NCBI RefSeq assembly: GCF_900120175.1
Contig: NZ_FQLF01000001.1
Span: 558,001-622,000 of the forward strand
DNA length: 64,000 nucleotides
Source of the DNA: Oceanicoccus sp. KOV_DT_Chl
Lineage (GTDB): Bacteria > Pseudomonadota > Gammaproteobacteria > Pseudomonadales > Dasaniaceae
Direction: 5' to 3'
The notes under the pieces were generated by a model. That model searched no databases. It was not told where the DNA came from and saw only the letters and a list, made by a program, of their open reading frames with translations. Below are positions 1-8,075 of this stretch, piece by piece; within the stretch, counting starts at the first letter, position 1; each line of letters begins with the position of its first letter. The translations under genes were made by a program, and so were the position numbers.

Positions 1-1
1 G

Positions 2-76
2 CCGGTACCTGTTGATGAGCTGGAAGTATGGCTGTCGTTATATAATCGTCAGAGCGTGTTAAGCAAGGCGCAATAA
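2..76 (+). CDS. C-terminal end of an unidentified protein (truncated by window edge)
   Basis: Reading from base 2 gives 24 codons ending in TAA at 74-76 (PVPVDELEVWLSL... ending SKAQ). Only the tail is present, so no family can be named. It lies 58 bases upstream of bolA on the same strand. The open frame is short, so even its reality is uncertain. Confidence 0.4.
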   Translation, partial: PVPVDELEVWLSLYNRQSVLSKAQ

Positions 77-134
77 GCGTTGCTATTAAGAATCTAGCAC
101 TATTCTGAAATTTAAATTAGCTATTGGATTTTTT

Positions 135-452
135 ATGAGTGTCCAGTCTGACATTGAATCAAAACTGTCTTCCTCGCTGTCACCTTTGTTTTTAGATGTG
201 CTCAATGAAAGTCATATGCACAGCGTCCCTCCAAATTCAGAAACTCATTTCAAAGTCGTTGTAGTGTCCGCGGAATTTGATAGCAAGCGCAGCGTTGCCC
301 GTCACCAAATGATTTATAAGGTGTTGGCCGATGAACTGGCTGGCCCGGTGCATGCGTTAGCGCTGCATACTTATACAGCCGATGAGTGGCAGCAGCGTAA
401 TAATTTGGCGCCTGATTCACCTGACTGTTTAGGTGGCAGTAAAGCTGACTAG
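135..452 (+). CDS. bolA: BolA family protein
   Basis: A 105-residue protein of the BolA family, usual length about 100. The class II KH-like fold is visible as the stretch HFKVVVVSAEF, followed by the R-x-x-R-H-Q-M-I-Y-K helix (about residues 52-62) and the late HALALHTYT strand, all typical of BolA. BolA proteins work with monothiol glutaredoxins in iron-sulphur cluster handling and also affect envelope and stress responses; the cellular partner here is not in the window. The ATG follows a T-rich leader with only a weak GGA as ribosome site. The next gene on the strand is an SDR 131 bases on, so it is probably a single-gene unit. Confidence 0.92.
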   Translation: MSVQSDIESKLSSSLSPLFLDVLNESHMHSVPPNSETHFKVVVVSAEFDSKRSVARHQMIYKVLADELAGPVHALALHTYTADEWQQRNNLAPDSPDCLGGSKAD

Positions 453-583
453 TACGGCTTAAATTACCATTCTTTTATCATTGCTCTGGCGGATTGTTTT
501 TTAATGCTCATCCGTTACTCTTGCTTGGTTAATTTTTTGATTGATGTTATCTGCGATGTGATAACCGTTGCTGCGAGGTGGGT

Positions 584-1447
584 ATGAGTTTGCAAGAAAA
601 TCGGGTGGTCGTGGTGACTGGCGCAAGTCGTGGTGCTGGCAAAGGCATTGCCCTGGCGCTCGGTGGCTTAGGTGCCACCGTTTATGTAACCGGGCGCACA
701 ATCAACGAAGGTGATGCTGATTTACCCGGCACTGTGGCTGCCACTGCGGATGAGATTAGTCGCCGCGGTGGTAACGGTATCGCTGTGGTTTGTGATCATG
801 GCGATGATCGGCAAGTACAGGCACTCTTCGCCCGGGTTGAACGTGAGCAGGGCCGGTTGGATATTCTGGTTAATAATGCTTTGCTGGTGCCAGAGGGTTT
901 GGTTGATCACGGTCCGTTCTGGCAAAAGCCGTTAGCGCTGCAAGATATTTTAAATGTGGGTATGCGATCCAGTTATGTTGCCAGTTATTACGCTGCGCCG
1001 TTGCTGGTCAAGAACGGTGAGGGTTTAGTGGTTAATACATCATCGTTTGGGGGACGTTGCTATATGCATGGTCCGGCTTATGGCGCTGGTAAAGCAGCGG
1101 TGGATAAAATGGCCCATGATATGGCGGTTGATTTTAAACCCTATAATGTGGCGGTCATCTCTTTATGGATGGGCTTGCTTAAAACCGAGCGGACCCAGCG
1201 CGTGTTTGATGCTGAACCTGAACTTTATGCCGATATGGAAGCCGGTGCCGAGTCTCCGGAGTTTTCTGGGTTGGTCATTGATGCATTGGCTAAAGACCCT
1301 CAGCGCATGCAGCGCAGCGGTAAGATTTGGGTGGGTGCTGAGTTAGGTAGTGAGTATGGTGTGGTGGATATCAATGGTAAGCAGCCGCCATCGCACCGGT
1401 CGATGTTAGGTGACCCAACCAGTTATAACCCGGCTGTTATTGAATAA
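584..1447 (+). CDS. Short-chain dehydrogenase/reductase, DHRS1-like
   Basis: A 287-residue SDR oxidoreductase. The Rossmann nucleotide motif TGASRGAG is near residues 12-19, the NN-A motif (ILVNNA) near 92-97, and the catalytic Tyr and Lys sit in AYGAGKAAVDK near residue 165. The C-terminal part (GKIWVGAELGSEYGV... ) resembles DHRS1-type SDRs. Substrate unknown; family members oxidise or reduce alcohols and ketones with NAD(P). I chose ATG 584 over the GTG at 578 because GAGG at 575-578 is placed correctly for 584. It precedes the hsaA-like gene by 132 bases on the same strand, so a role in the same degradation pathway is plausible but not shown. Confidence 0.85.
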   Translation: MSLQENRVVVVTGASRGAGKGIALALGGLGATVYVTGRTINEGDADLPGTVAATADEISRRGGNGIAVVCDHGDDRQVQALFARVEREQGRLDILVNNALLVPEGLVDHGPFWQKPLALQDILNVGMRSSYVASYYAAPLLVKNGEGLVVNTSSFGGRCYMHGPAYGAGKAAVDKMAHDMAVDFKPYNVAVISLWMGLLKTERTQRVFDAEPELYADMEAGAESPEFSGLVIDALAKDPQRMQRSGKIWVGAELGSEYGVVDINGKQPPSHRSMLGDPTSYNPAVIE

Positions 1448-1579
1448 ACCGATTTTGGTGAGGGGTTTATTCAGCAGTAATGGTTGCATATCACTTATAT
1501 GGGGGATGCTGGCATTCGCTTTGGGTTATATTCTTGCTGCTATGAGAGTAAGTGTTCCCTTAGTCACGTGGAGTTGAGT

Positions 1580-2773
1580 ATGTCAGATCAATACAGTTTA
1601 GCGTCTTCCAGAGCAAAAGATCTTATCGCCAAAGCCGAAGCCTTGCAGCCAGTTTTGGCCGAGCGAGCCGCTCGTTGTGCACAAATTCGTCGCATTCCCG
1701 ATGAAACTATTCAGGATTTTCAGGATGCAGGCTTTTTTAAAATTCTGCAGCCAGAGCAGTGGGGCGGCTACGCTATGGACCCGCAGGTATTTTATGCGGT
1801 GCAGTTAAAAATTTCTGAAGCCTGTATGTCGAGTGGTTGGGTGCTAGGTGTAGTGGCAGTCCACAATTGGCAGCTTGCTTTGTTCGATAATCAAGCGGCA
1901 CAGGATGTATGGTCGGAAGATCCGACAACATTAATTTCTTCTTCCTATGCGCCTGTTGGCAAAGTAGAAAAAGTCGACGGCGGCTACAAGTTGAGTGGCC
2001 AATGGGGTTTTTCCAGTGGTTCAGAACATTGTGAATGGGTGTTCCTGGGAGCAGTGGTGCCGGAAGAAGGCGCTCCTTTCGATATGTCCAATTATCGAAC
2101 GTTTATGGTGCCGAAAGCGGACTACGAAATTATTGATACCTGGCATGTAGTTGGTTTGCAGGGAACAGGTAGCCAGGATATTAAAGTGGTTGATGCTTTC
2201 GTGCCTGAATATCGTACTCATAAATTGTTTGATGGTTTTAACTGTGAAAATCCGGGGAATGCGGTGAATAAAGCACCGGTCTTTCGCTTACCCTTTGGTC
2301 AGGTGTTTGTACGCGCCGTTTGCACAGGCTCATTAGGTGCACTTGAAGGTGAGTTGGGGGCATTTATTGAAGTCGCTAAAACTCGCCAGGTTGGCCCTGC
2401 CAAAATGAAAGATGATCCATTTGCCCGCAAAATTGCCGCGGAAGTGCGTTCGGCCATTGATGAAATGAAAAGCACCATGTATCGCAATTTTGATGAGATG
2501 ATGGCGGTGGCTGCGCAAGGCAGTAAAATAGATTTAGAGGATCGCGCGCGGTATCGTTATGATTCGGCGTTAGTCGCTGACCGCTGTGTAGAATTGTCTG
2601 GCAAAATGCTAAAAGCCAGTGGTTCAAAAGGTATTTTTCTGGGTAATCAGGTATTGGCCAAGCACTTGGATATTCTTGCCAGTCAGGCGCATGTGGCGAA
2701 TAACACCAATATTTATAGTAACAATTTGGGTGGCATGATATTTGGTGACGCCAACATCGATTTAAATATGTAG
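1580..2773 (+). CDS. hsaA: Flavin-dependent monooxygenase, HsaA/TesA2-like (acyl-CoA dehydrogenase fold)
   Basis: A 397-residue protein close in length to HsaA (394). It has the acyl-CoA dehydrogenase-like fold used by group D flavin monooxygenases: N-terminal helical part, a central segment with GQWGFSSGSEHCEWVFLGAV (about 135-154), and a C-terminal helical domain. HsaA, with the reductase HsaB, hydroxylates 3-HSA to the catechol 3,4-DHSA in steroid ring A/B degradation. Assignment to steroid rather than another phenol rests on the neighbouring MCP hydrolase and downstream hydratase, aldolase and aldehyde dehydrogenase. No reductase gene is adjacent. An in-frame extension to 1484 exists, but GGAG at 1570-1573 supports ATG 1580. 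A hairpin terminator follows. Confidence 0.8.
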   Translation: MSDQYSLASSRAKDLIAKAEALQPVLAERAARCAQIRRIPDETIQDFQDAGFFKILQPEQWGGYAMDPQVFYAVQLKISEACMSSGWVLGVVAVHNWQLALFDNQAAQDVWSEDPTTLISSSYAPVGKVEKVDGGYKLSGQWGFSSGSEHCEWVFLGAVVPEEGAPFDMSNYRTFMVPKADYEIIDTWHVVGLQGTGSQDIKVVDAFVPEYRTHKLFDGFNCENPGNAVNKAPVFRLPFGQVFVRAVCTGSLGALEGELGAFIEVAKTRQVGPAKMKDDPFARKIAAEVRSAIDEMKSTMYRNFDEMMAVAAQGSKIDLEDRARYRYDSALVADRCVELSGKMLKASGSKGIFLGNQVLAKHLDILASQAHVANNTNIYSNNLGGMIFGDANIDLNM

Positions 2774-2817
2774 GCACCACTTTTTCAGGCCGCTCTGGTT
2801 GGCCTCTTTCGCCTATT

Positions 2818-2854
2818 TAAAGGTTGATTTTATACGTTAGAATCAACCTTTTTT
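2818..2854 (+). terminator. Rho-independent terminator after hsaA
   Basis: Perfect 11-bp arms (2819-2829 and 2841-2851, AAAGGTTGATT against its complement) with an 11-base loop, ending in a T run to 2854. It lies 45 bases after the hsaA stop and separates it from hsaD, so hsaD onward may have its own promoter or depend on partial read-through. Confidence 0.75.
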
Positions 2855-2937
2855 GATTGTCTGAGTCGCAGAAGGTCGCTGTCTGTAGTTTGAAAATTAA
2901 CGGCAGCTTGGCCCATAGTTTTAATTAGGAGAGTAGC

Positions 2938-3777
2938 ATGGCATTAATATCCGGGATGCCCGAAGGTCAGTACGCCGATTTACCCAACGGGCAGCGCATG
3001 CACTATCAAGATCTGGGGCCACGTGATGGTGTGGTTGCTGTGTTTTTGCATGGCAGCGGCAGTGGTGCCAGCGGTCATAGTAATTTCAAAGCGAATTACC
3101 CGGTATTGGTGGAGCAAGGTTATCGGGTGATCGTGCCGGACTTATTGGGTTATGGTTATTCAGCTAAACCTACCGATGTGGATTATCACCTTGATTTATT
3201 TGTTGAGTGTATCAAGCAAACACTGGATGTCATCGGTGTAGAAAATTTCACTTTGATCGGCAATTCACTTGGTGGCGCTATCGCGCTACGTTTCGCCCTG
3301 GATTATCCCGCACAGACTGAAAAATTAGTGCTGATGGCCCCCGGAGGCATTGAAGAACAGGCAAATTATTTTACCATGCCGGGCATGCAAATGATGAAAG
3401 AGGTGTTCACTTCAGCCGACCCGGTAACGCCGGCAAAGATGCGCAGCTTTTTTGAAACCGCTTTTTTAGTTGACCCCGGTTGTTTGGACGAGCAGACAGT
3501 GCAAGAGCGCTGGGAGTCCATGCAAACGCAAAACCCTCATGTTGTCAAAACCATGGTGGTGCCAAATATGGAGCATGAATTAAAAAACTTGCAGTGTCCG
3601 GTGCTAGTGTTTTGGGGGATGAATGAAAATATGATGCCCGAGACCGGAATTATGAAATTGGCTAAGAATTGCAGTAACAGTCGGGTGATTTTAGTATCAG
3701 AGTGTGGCCACTGGGTAATGATGGAGCATGCAGCAATGTTTAATCGCATGACCTTGGACTTTTTGGCGAATGGCTAA
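2938..3777 (+). CDS. hsaD: Alpha/beta hydrolase, HsaD/TesD-like meta-cleavage product hydrolase
   Basis: A 279-residue alpha/beta hydrolase resembling HsaD, BphD and MhpC, which cleave carbon-carbon bonds in meta-ring-fission products. The oxyanion-region HGSGSGASG is at 38-46, the nucleophile Ser110 in GNSLGG, and the catalytic His258 in CGHWVMMEH. HsaD releases 9,17-dioxo-1,2,3,4,10,19-hexanorandrostan-5-oate and a hydroxydienoate. At the usual catalytic-acid position (G-x-x-D-x-x-x-P in HsaD) this protein reads GMNENMMP, so Glu230 seems to replace Asp. GGAGAG at 2928-2933 sits well for ATG 2938. Followed by the hydratase gene after 36 bases. Confidence 0.82.
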   Translation: MALISGMPEGQYADLPNGQRMHYQDLGPRDGVVAVFLHGSGSGASGHSNFKANYPVLVEQGYRVIVPDLLGYGYSAKPTDVDYHLDLFVECIKQTLDVIGVENFTLIGNSLGGAIALRFALDYPAQTEKLVLMAPGGIEEQANYFTMPGMQMMKEVFTSADPVTPAKMRSFFETAFLVDPGCLDEQTVQERWESMQTQNPHVVKTMVVPNMEHELKNLQCPVLVFWGMNENMMPETGIMKLAKNCSNSRVILVSECGHWVMMEHAAMFNRMTLDFLANG

Positions 3778-3813
3778 CGCTATGTCCGAAAAATAGAATG
3801 AGAAATACTAGCA

Positions 3814-4605
3814 ATGATGAATAAAGCAAAAATTAATCAGCTGGGCGATGAGCTCTATCAAGCGCTGCGCTCGCAAACTACGTTAAAGCCGTTTACTGAG
3901 CGCGAGCCTGATATCGAGATTGATGATTCTTATCATATCTCATTGCGCATGGTCAGCCGCCGGGTCAGCGATGATGGCGAAAAAATTGTCGGTAAAAAAA
4001 TTGGTGTGACCAGTGCTGCGGTGCAAGAAATGCTCGGTGTTTTTCAACCTGACTTTGGTTTTTTGACTGATGCGATGGAATATCCCGATGGCGCTGAAAT
4101 ACCCATTGCGGGTAATTTAATCCAGCCCCGGGCTGAAGCTGAAATTGGTTTTCGCCTGAAAAAAGATTTAGTGGGTCCCGGCGTTACCGAGCAAGATGTT
4201 CTCGACGCTACCGAAAGCATTATCCCCTGCTTTGAAATTGTTGATTCCCGGATCGATGACTGGAAAATAAAAATTGAAGACACTATCGCCGATAACGCTT
4301 CCTGCGGTGTTTATGTGCTGGGTCAGCAGACCGCTGATCCGCGTGATCATGATCTACCGAATTTAAAAATCACGGTCACTAAAAATGGTCAGCCTTTAAG
4401 TGAAGGTCTGGGCAGTGCGGTACAAGGTAATCCCTTAACTGCGGTGGCTTGGTTGGCTAATACCTTAGGTGAGTACGATATTCCCTTTAAGGCCGGTGAA
4501 GTTATTTTATCCGGCTCGTTGGTGCCGTTAGAGCCAGTGGTGGCGGGTGACGTCATGCAGTTAGAGTTGCATGGCATTGGCACCGCCAGCGTCAAATTTG
4601 TTTAG
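3814..4605 (+). CDS. hsaE: 2-hydroxypenta/hexa-2,4-dienoate hydratase (HsaE/MhpD family)
   Basis: A 263-residue member of the MhpD/hydratase-decarboxylase family. The signature PRAEAEIGF (about 109-117), which supplies metal-ligating glutamates, and the central segment IIPCFEIVDSRI (about 138-149) are visible, with the late AGDVMQLELHGIG. It hydrates the 2-hydroxydienoate released by the preceding hydrolase to a 4-hydroxy-2-oxoacid, the substrate of the HsaF aldolase encoded downstream. Two adjacent ATGs (3814, 3817) could start it; GAATGAGAAAT precedes and gives no decision. It is 53 bases before hsaG in the same series. Confidence 0.87.
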   Translation: MMNKAKINQLGDELYQALRSQTTLKPFTEREPDIEIDDSYHISLRMVSRRVSDDGEKIVGKKIGVTSAAVQEMLGVFQPDFGFLTDAMEYPDGAEIPIAGNLIQPRAEAEIGFRLKKDLVGPGVTEQDVLDATESIIPCFEIVDSRIDDWKIKIEDTIADNASCGVYVLGQQTADPRDHDLPNLKITVTKNGQPLSEGLGSAVQGNPLTAVAWLANTLGEYDIPFKAGEVILSGSLVPLEPVVAGDVMQLELHGIGTASVKFV

Positions 4606-4658
4606 CTTTTAGTGACCGGCATTGTGTGCTTGTCGCCGTTGATTGAAAAGGAACTACC

Positions 4659-5566
4659 ATGAGTAAAAAAATTAAAGCTGCCATCATTGGTCCCGGCAAT
4701 ATCGGTACTGACTTGTTGATGAAGGCGATGCGATCAGATGTGATTGAGCCGGTGTGGATGGTGGGGGTTATCCCTGATTCGCCAGGCTTGGCCAGAGCGA
4801 AAGAGCTGGGTTGAAAATTACTGCCGATGGTGTTGACGGTATGATACCGACGATGAAAGCGGACGGTGTACAAATTTGTTTTGATGCTACATCGGCGTAT
4901 GTGCACGCGGAAAATTCACGCAAAGTAAACGAGCAAGGGGCGGTGATGATTGATCTGACTCCCGCAGCGATAGGCCCGTTTTGTATTCCGCCAGTGAATT
5001 TAGAGCAGGCAGTCGCAGCCAAAGCGATGAATGTAAATATGGTGACCTGTGGTGGTCAGGCGACGATTCCTTTAGTCGCGGCGGTGAGTCGGGTGCAGGA
5101 AGTCACTTATGGTGAAATCGTGGCGACGGTTTCTTCCAAATCAGCGGGTCCAGGTACCCGTAAAAATATCGATGAATTTACCCGTACGACTGCCAGCGGC
5201 ATTGAAAAAGTTGGCGGTGCCGGTGAGGGTAAGGCCATTATCATTATTAATCCTGCTGAGCCCCCGTTGATCATGCGCGATACGGTGCATTGCTTAACGG
5301 CGACAGAGCCAGATCAGGCGGCGATCACCCAATCGATTCACGACATGATTAAAGAAGTTCAAAAATACGTGCCTGGCTATACCTTGAAAAACGGCCCGGT
5401 GTTTGACGGTAATAGGGTGTCTATCTATATGGAAGTTGAAGGGTTGGGAGATTTCCTGCCGAAGTATGCGGGTAACCTGGACATCATGACTGCCGCCGGT
5501 TTACGTACGGCAGAAATGTATGCAGAAGAAATTTTGGCCGGCCGCTTTGTGCCAACAGCAGCTTAG
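4659..5566 (+). CDS. hsaG: Acylating acetaldehyde/propanal dehydrogenase (HsaG/MhpF), frame broken by one missing base
   Basis: About 302 residues once one base is restored. The N-terminal part from ATG 4659 ([20 protein letters not shown], a Rossmann GPGNIG) runs into TGA at 4812-4814. The frame one base earlier continues from 4811 as [10 protein letters not shown] and carries the catalytic Cys in [12 protein letters not shown]. Restoring a T in GGGTTG near 4811 gives a normal-length HsaG/MhpF. The enzyme oxidises acetaldehyde or propanal, channelled from the aldolase HsaF, to the acyl-CoA using NAD and CoA. With steroid ring cleavage products the expected product is propionyl-CoA. AAAGGAA lies 8 bases before ATG. 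Confidence 0.87.
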
Positions 5567-5650
5567 TTCACCCCGTTTGGGTAGCCGCTAAAACCACATA
5601 TTGAGTTGCTGTCTTCTAATCGGGGCAGCAGAGCAACATAGGAAAATGTT

Positions 5651-6682
5651 ATGAATTTAAAAGGTAGAAAAGTCACTCTTCACGATATGTGTTTGCGCGA
5701 TGGTATGCATCCCAAGCAGCATCAAATAACCGTTGAAGAAATGATCACGGTTGCCAAGGCGATGGACGATGCTGGCATGCCGATGATTGAGGTCACTCAT
5801 GGTGATGGTTTGGGTGGGCGTTCAGTTAACTACGGTTTTCCCGCAGCCAGTGATGAAGAATATTTACGCGCCGTCTGTGGTGTGGTTAAAAACACCAAAG
5901 TCTCCGCCTTGTTATTGCCGGGCATCGGCACCGTTGACCATTTAAAAATGGCTGCTGATTGTGGCATCGATACCATTCGTATTGCCAGCCACTGTACTGA
6001 GGCAGATGTCACCGAACAGCATATCGGTATGGCGGCGGCAATGGGGTTGGATACCGTTGGCTTTTTAATGATGGTGCATATGACTTCCCCAGAAGCATTG
6101 TTAGAGCAATTGAAGCTGATGGAATCTTATGGTGCTAACTGTGTGTATATCACCGACTCTGCGGGCTACTTGTTGCCGCAACAAGTAACCGAATATGTGG
6201 CACTGGCGCGTAAAGAGCTAAAGCCGGAAACCGAACTGGGTTTTCATGGCCACCACAATTTAAGTCTTGGTGTATGGAATACAGTAGCGGCCATTGAGGC
6301 TGGCGCTAATCGTGTTGATGGGTCGGTTGCGGGCTTGGGCGCCGGTGCTGGTAACACACCGCTGGAAGTATTGGCAGCAGTGTTGGACCGTATGGGTGTA
6401 GAAACCGGCGTCGACTTATTTAAAGTGATGGATATTGCTGAAGATATTATTGTACCGATGATGGATCAACTGGTGCGAGTTGACCGTGATGCGCTAACGC
6501 TGGGCTACGCAGGGGTCTATTCCTCTTTCCTGTTATTTGCCAAACGTGCAGCTGCCAAATACGGTCTGTCCTCACGGGAAATTTTAATGGAGTTGGGGCG
6601 TCGCCGCACGGTTGGTGGCCAGGAGGATATGATCGAGGATTTGGCTTTGGATATGGCCAGAGCCGCAGGCAAAATTAAGTAG
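5651..6682 (+). CDS. hsaF: 4-hydroxy-2-oxovalerate/oxohexanoate aldolase (HsaF/MhpE/DmpG)
   Basis: A 343-residue aldolase of the DmpG/MhpE family, with a DRE-TIM metallolyase domain followed by a C-terminal DmpG communication domain. Residues near the start read [15 protein letters not shown], containing the catalytic Arg and metal Asp. The metal-binding histidines are in [11 protein letters not shown] (about 196-206), and [18 protein letters not shown] (about 222-239) follows. It splits 4-hydroxy-2-oxoacids to pyruvate and an aldehyde passed by a tunnel to the acylating dehydrogenase encoded just upstream. AGGAAA at 5640-5645 precedes the ATG. A strong hairpin terminator 20 bases after the stop closes the series. 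Confidence 0.9.
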   Translation: MNLKGRKVTLHDMCLRDGMHPKQHQITVEEMITVAKAMDDAGMPMIEVTHGDGLGGRSVNYGFPAASDEEYLRAVCGVVKNTKVSALLLPGIGTVDHLKMAADCGIDTIRIASHCTEADVTEQHIGMAAAMGLDTVGFLMMVHMTSPEALLEQLKLMESYGANCVYITDSAGYLLPQQVTEYVALARKELKPETELGFHGHHNLSLGVWNTVAAIEAGANRVDGSVAGLGAGAGNTPLEVLAAVLDRMGVETGVDLFKVMDIAEDIIVPMMDQLVRVDRDALTLGYAGVYSSFLLFAKRAAAKYGLSSREILMELGRRRTVGGQEDMIEDLALDMARAAGKIK

Positions 6683-6701
6683 TCTTCTTCTTTACCTGCT
6701 G

Positions 6702-6733
6702 AAAAAAAGCCGCAACAAGTTGCGGCTTTTTTA
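6702..6733. terminator. Bidirectional terminator between hsaF and the 2OG oxygenase gene
   Basis: The stem GCCGCAAC / GTTGCGGC is flanked by an A run (6702-6708) on the left and a T run on the right, giving a hairpin with a U tract on either strand. It sits between two convergent genes (hsaF ends 6682, the oxygenase ends 6758), so it can serve both. Confidence 0.85.
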
Positions 6734-6757
6734 GTCGGGTATTAGAAGTACGAATAA

Positions 6758-7420
6758 TTACATTGGGGGGTCGACGCGATCTTTAGTTGAGCTATTGACC
6801 CGATACCATCCCGCGATGGAGTAGCGGTCTTGCTTTGCCGGAAGTACTTCGTGAGGAAATTCTTCACTGAGAAACAGCACCAGAGTTGCCATCGTCGGGG
6901 CGACTGTAATGGTCTCATTGCCTGCATAAATGAGCAGTTCCCCACCGTCTCCTTGTTGCCAGTCAGGGTTCAAATAAACTACTAGCGAGAGTACCCGGTT
7001 AGATTGCCCTACAAAAGCATCGACATGGCGTTGGTAAAAATGCCCTGGTGCGTAGTGCGCAAAGTGGCTTTCAAAGGAAAACAATCCCAGAAACAGCTGC
7101 CGATTTAAATATTCTTTTAGTTGCTCGGCCCAGTCCAGCCAGCGCTGGCTGACACTGTGTTTACCCGTAATCCAGCAAATATCGTCATTGCGAACAGTAT
7201 TATCCTGAGTATGAAAGTGATCGCGGCCGATACCCGCCAGTTGAAAGGCAGTGGCATCCAGCTGATGTAAGTAGTTTAAAAGGTCTTGTGCTAAATCCAG
7301 AGGAAGTGAGAGTGAGTTTATGCTGTAACCCTGCTGCTGCAGGTCGAAAGCGACTTGAGCAAAAAAGGTCTCGTTATCTGCGATTAAATGAGCGGTGTTA
7401 TCAGTGGCGGTGGCGTGCAT
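6758..7420 (-). CDS. 2-oxoglutarate- and Fe(II)-dependent oxygenase (prolyl hydroxylase-like)
   Basis: A 220-residue protein of the 2OG-Fe(II) oxygenase superfamily, prolyl 4-hydroxylase type. The metal triad can be seen as H-x-D in YQRHVDAF (about 135-142) and the distal His in EEFPHEVLP (about 187-195); the 2OG-binding Arg would be in DRYSIAGWYR. The core strand NRVLSLVVYLNPDW is typical. The substrate is unknown; bacterial relatives modify translation factors or small molecules. It is convergent to the hsa series and divergent from the small exported protein at 7614, so it appears to be a single-gene unit. Confidence 0.83.
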   Translation of the reverse strand: MHATATDNTAHLIADNETFFAQVAFDLQQQGYSINSLSLPLDLAQDLLNYLHQLDATAFQLAGIGRDHFHTQDNTVRNDDICWITGKHSVSQRWLDWAEQLKEYLNRQLFLGLFSFESHFAHYAPGHFYQRHVDAFVGQSNRVLSLVVYLNPDWQQGDGGELLIYAGNETITVAPTMATLVLFLSEEFPHEVLPAKQDRYSIAGWYRVNSSTKDRVDPPM

Positions 7421-7613
7421 TCAGGGTTTGCTGTACATTGGCAAAAGGTCGCGCATTGTACACGGTTCTGGCAAAAAGCCAGCACCAATTTTAATCCTGG
7501 CAATAGTTTATCTGCTTAATTCCGAGGTGTTACTTTGCCGAATGAATATTGGCGGTGATAAATATTTACCTGAACCCGCCGTTGGTATTCGAATTATAAT
7601 CAGGAGTAGTATT

Positions 7614-7862
7614 ATGAAAATAATGATAGGTTTAACTGCATTATTAGCTGCGGTTGCTATGCCGGTATTGGCCATTGATTTTGATAAGTTGGCCGAGTCT
7701 GTTGATAAAGAAAAAGCTGTACAGTCGGTTGATACCGAGCAGTTAAAGGGCGCGGTTAAAGAGGGAGAGGTCGACTATAAAAAGGCCTACGATGCTGTCG
7801 ATAAGAAACAGGCGGCTGAAGCGGTGGATGTGGACAAAGTTAAGGCTGCATTGATGAAGTAG
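7614..7862 (+). CDS. Small exported protein with Val-Asp repeats
   Basis: An 82-residue protein with no family I recognise. Residues 1-20 form a clear signal peptide (MKIMIGLTALLAAVAMPVLA). The mature part is highly charged and built from about four short units centred on Val-Asp: ESVDKEKA, QSVDTEQLKGA, DAVDKKQA, EAVDVDKVKAA, likely helical. GGAG at 7602-7605 fixes ATG 7614; the open frame extends upstream to 7395 but has no ribosome site there. It stands alone, 213 bases before the RND adaptor gene. It is probably periplasmic; function unknown. Confidence 0.72.
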   Translation: MKIMIGLTALLAAVAMPVLAIDFDKLAESVDKEKAVQSVDTEQLKGAVKEGEVDYKKAYDAVDKKQAAEAVDVDKVKAALMK

Positions 7863-8075
7863 CTGAGCTGGCTGTTAATCTTGTGGATAATTATGCGCTG
7901 TTAAATCAGCGTGATCGTTCCGGATACTTTTTTAGCCTAAGTCCAATAAATCGTACTGTTTAAGGAAATAAATTTCGGGATCATCCGTCCGGCAGAGTTT
8001 CTGCGATAATAGCCACGACTGCCATTTTTGCGGTTGCAGTTTATTTCAGAATCAGTATTTGATAGAGGGTAATCT

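Noticed and set aside
2376-2780. 134-codon leftward frame opposite hsaA
   Set aside because: It is the antisense shadow of a well-supported gene and has no protein-like motifs.
4809-4815. Programmed ribosomal frameshift in hsaG and other broken genes
   Set aside because: No slippery heptamers or downstream pseudoknots were seen, the breaks occur in many unrelated genes, and all need the same kind of base restoration.
7395-7613. Upstream extension of the small exported protein
   Set aside because: It would put an ordinary-looking signal peptide in the middle, and the ribosome site is just before 7614.
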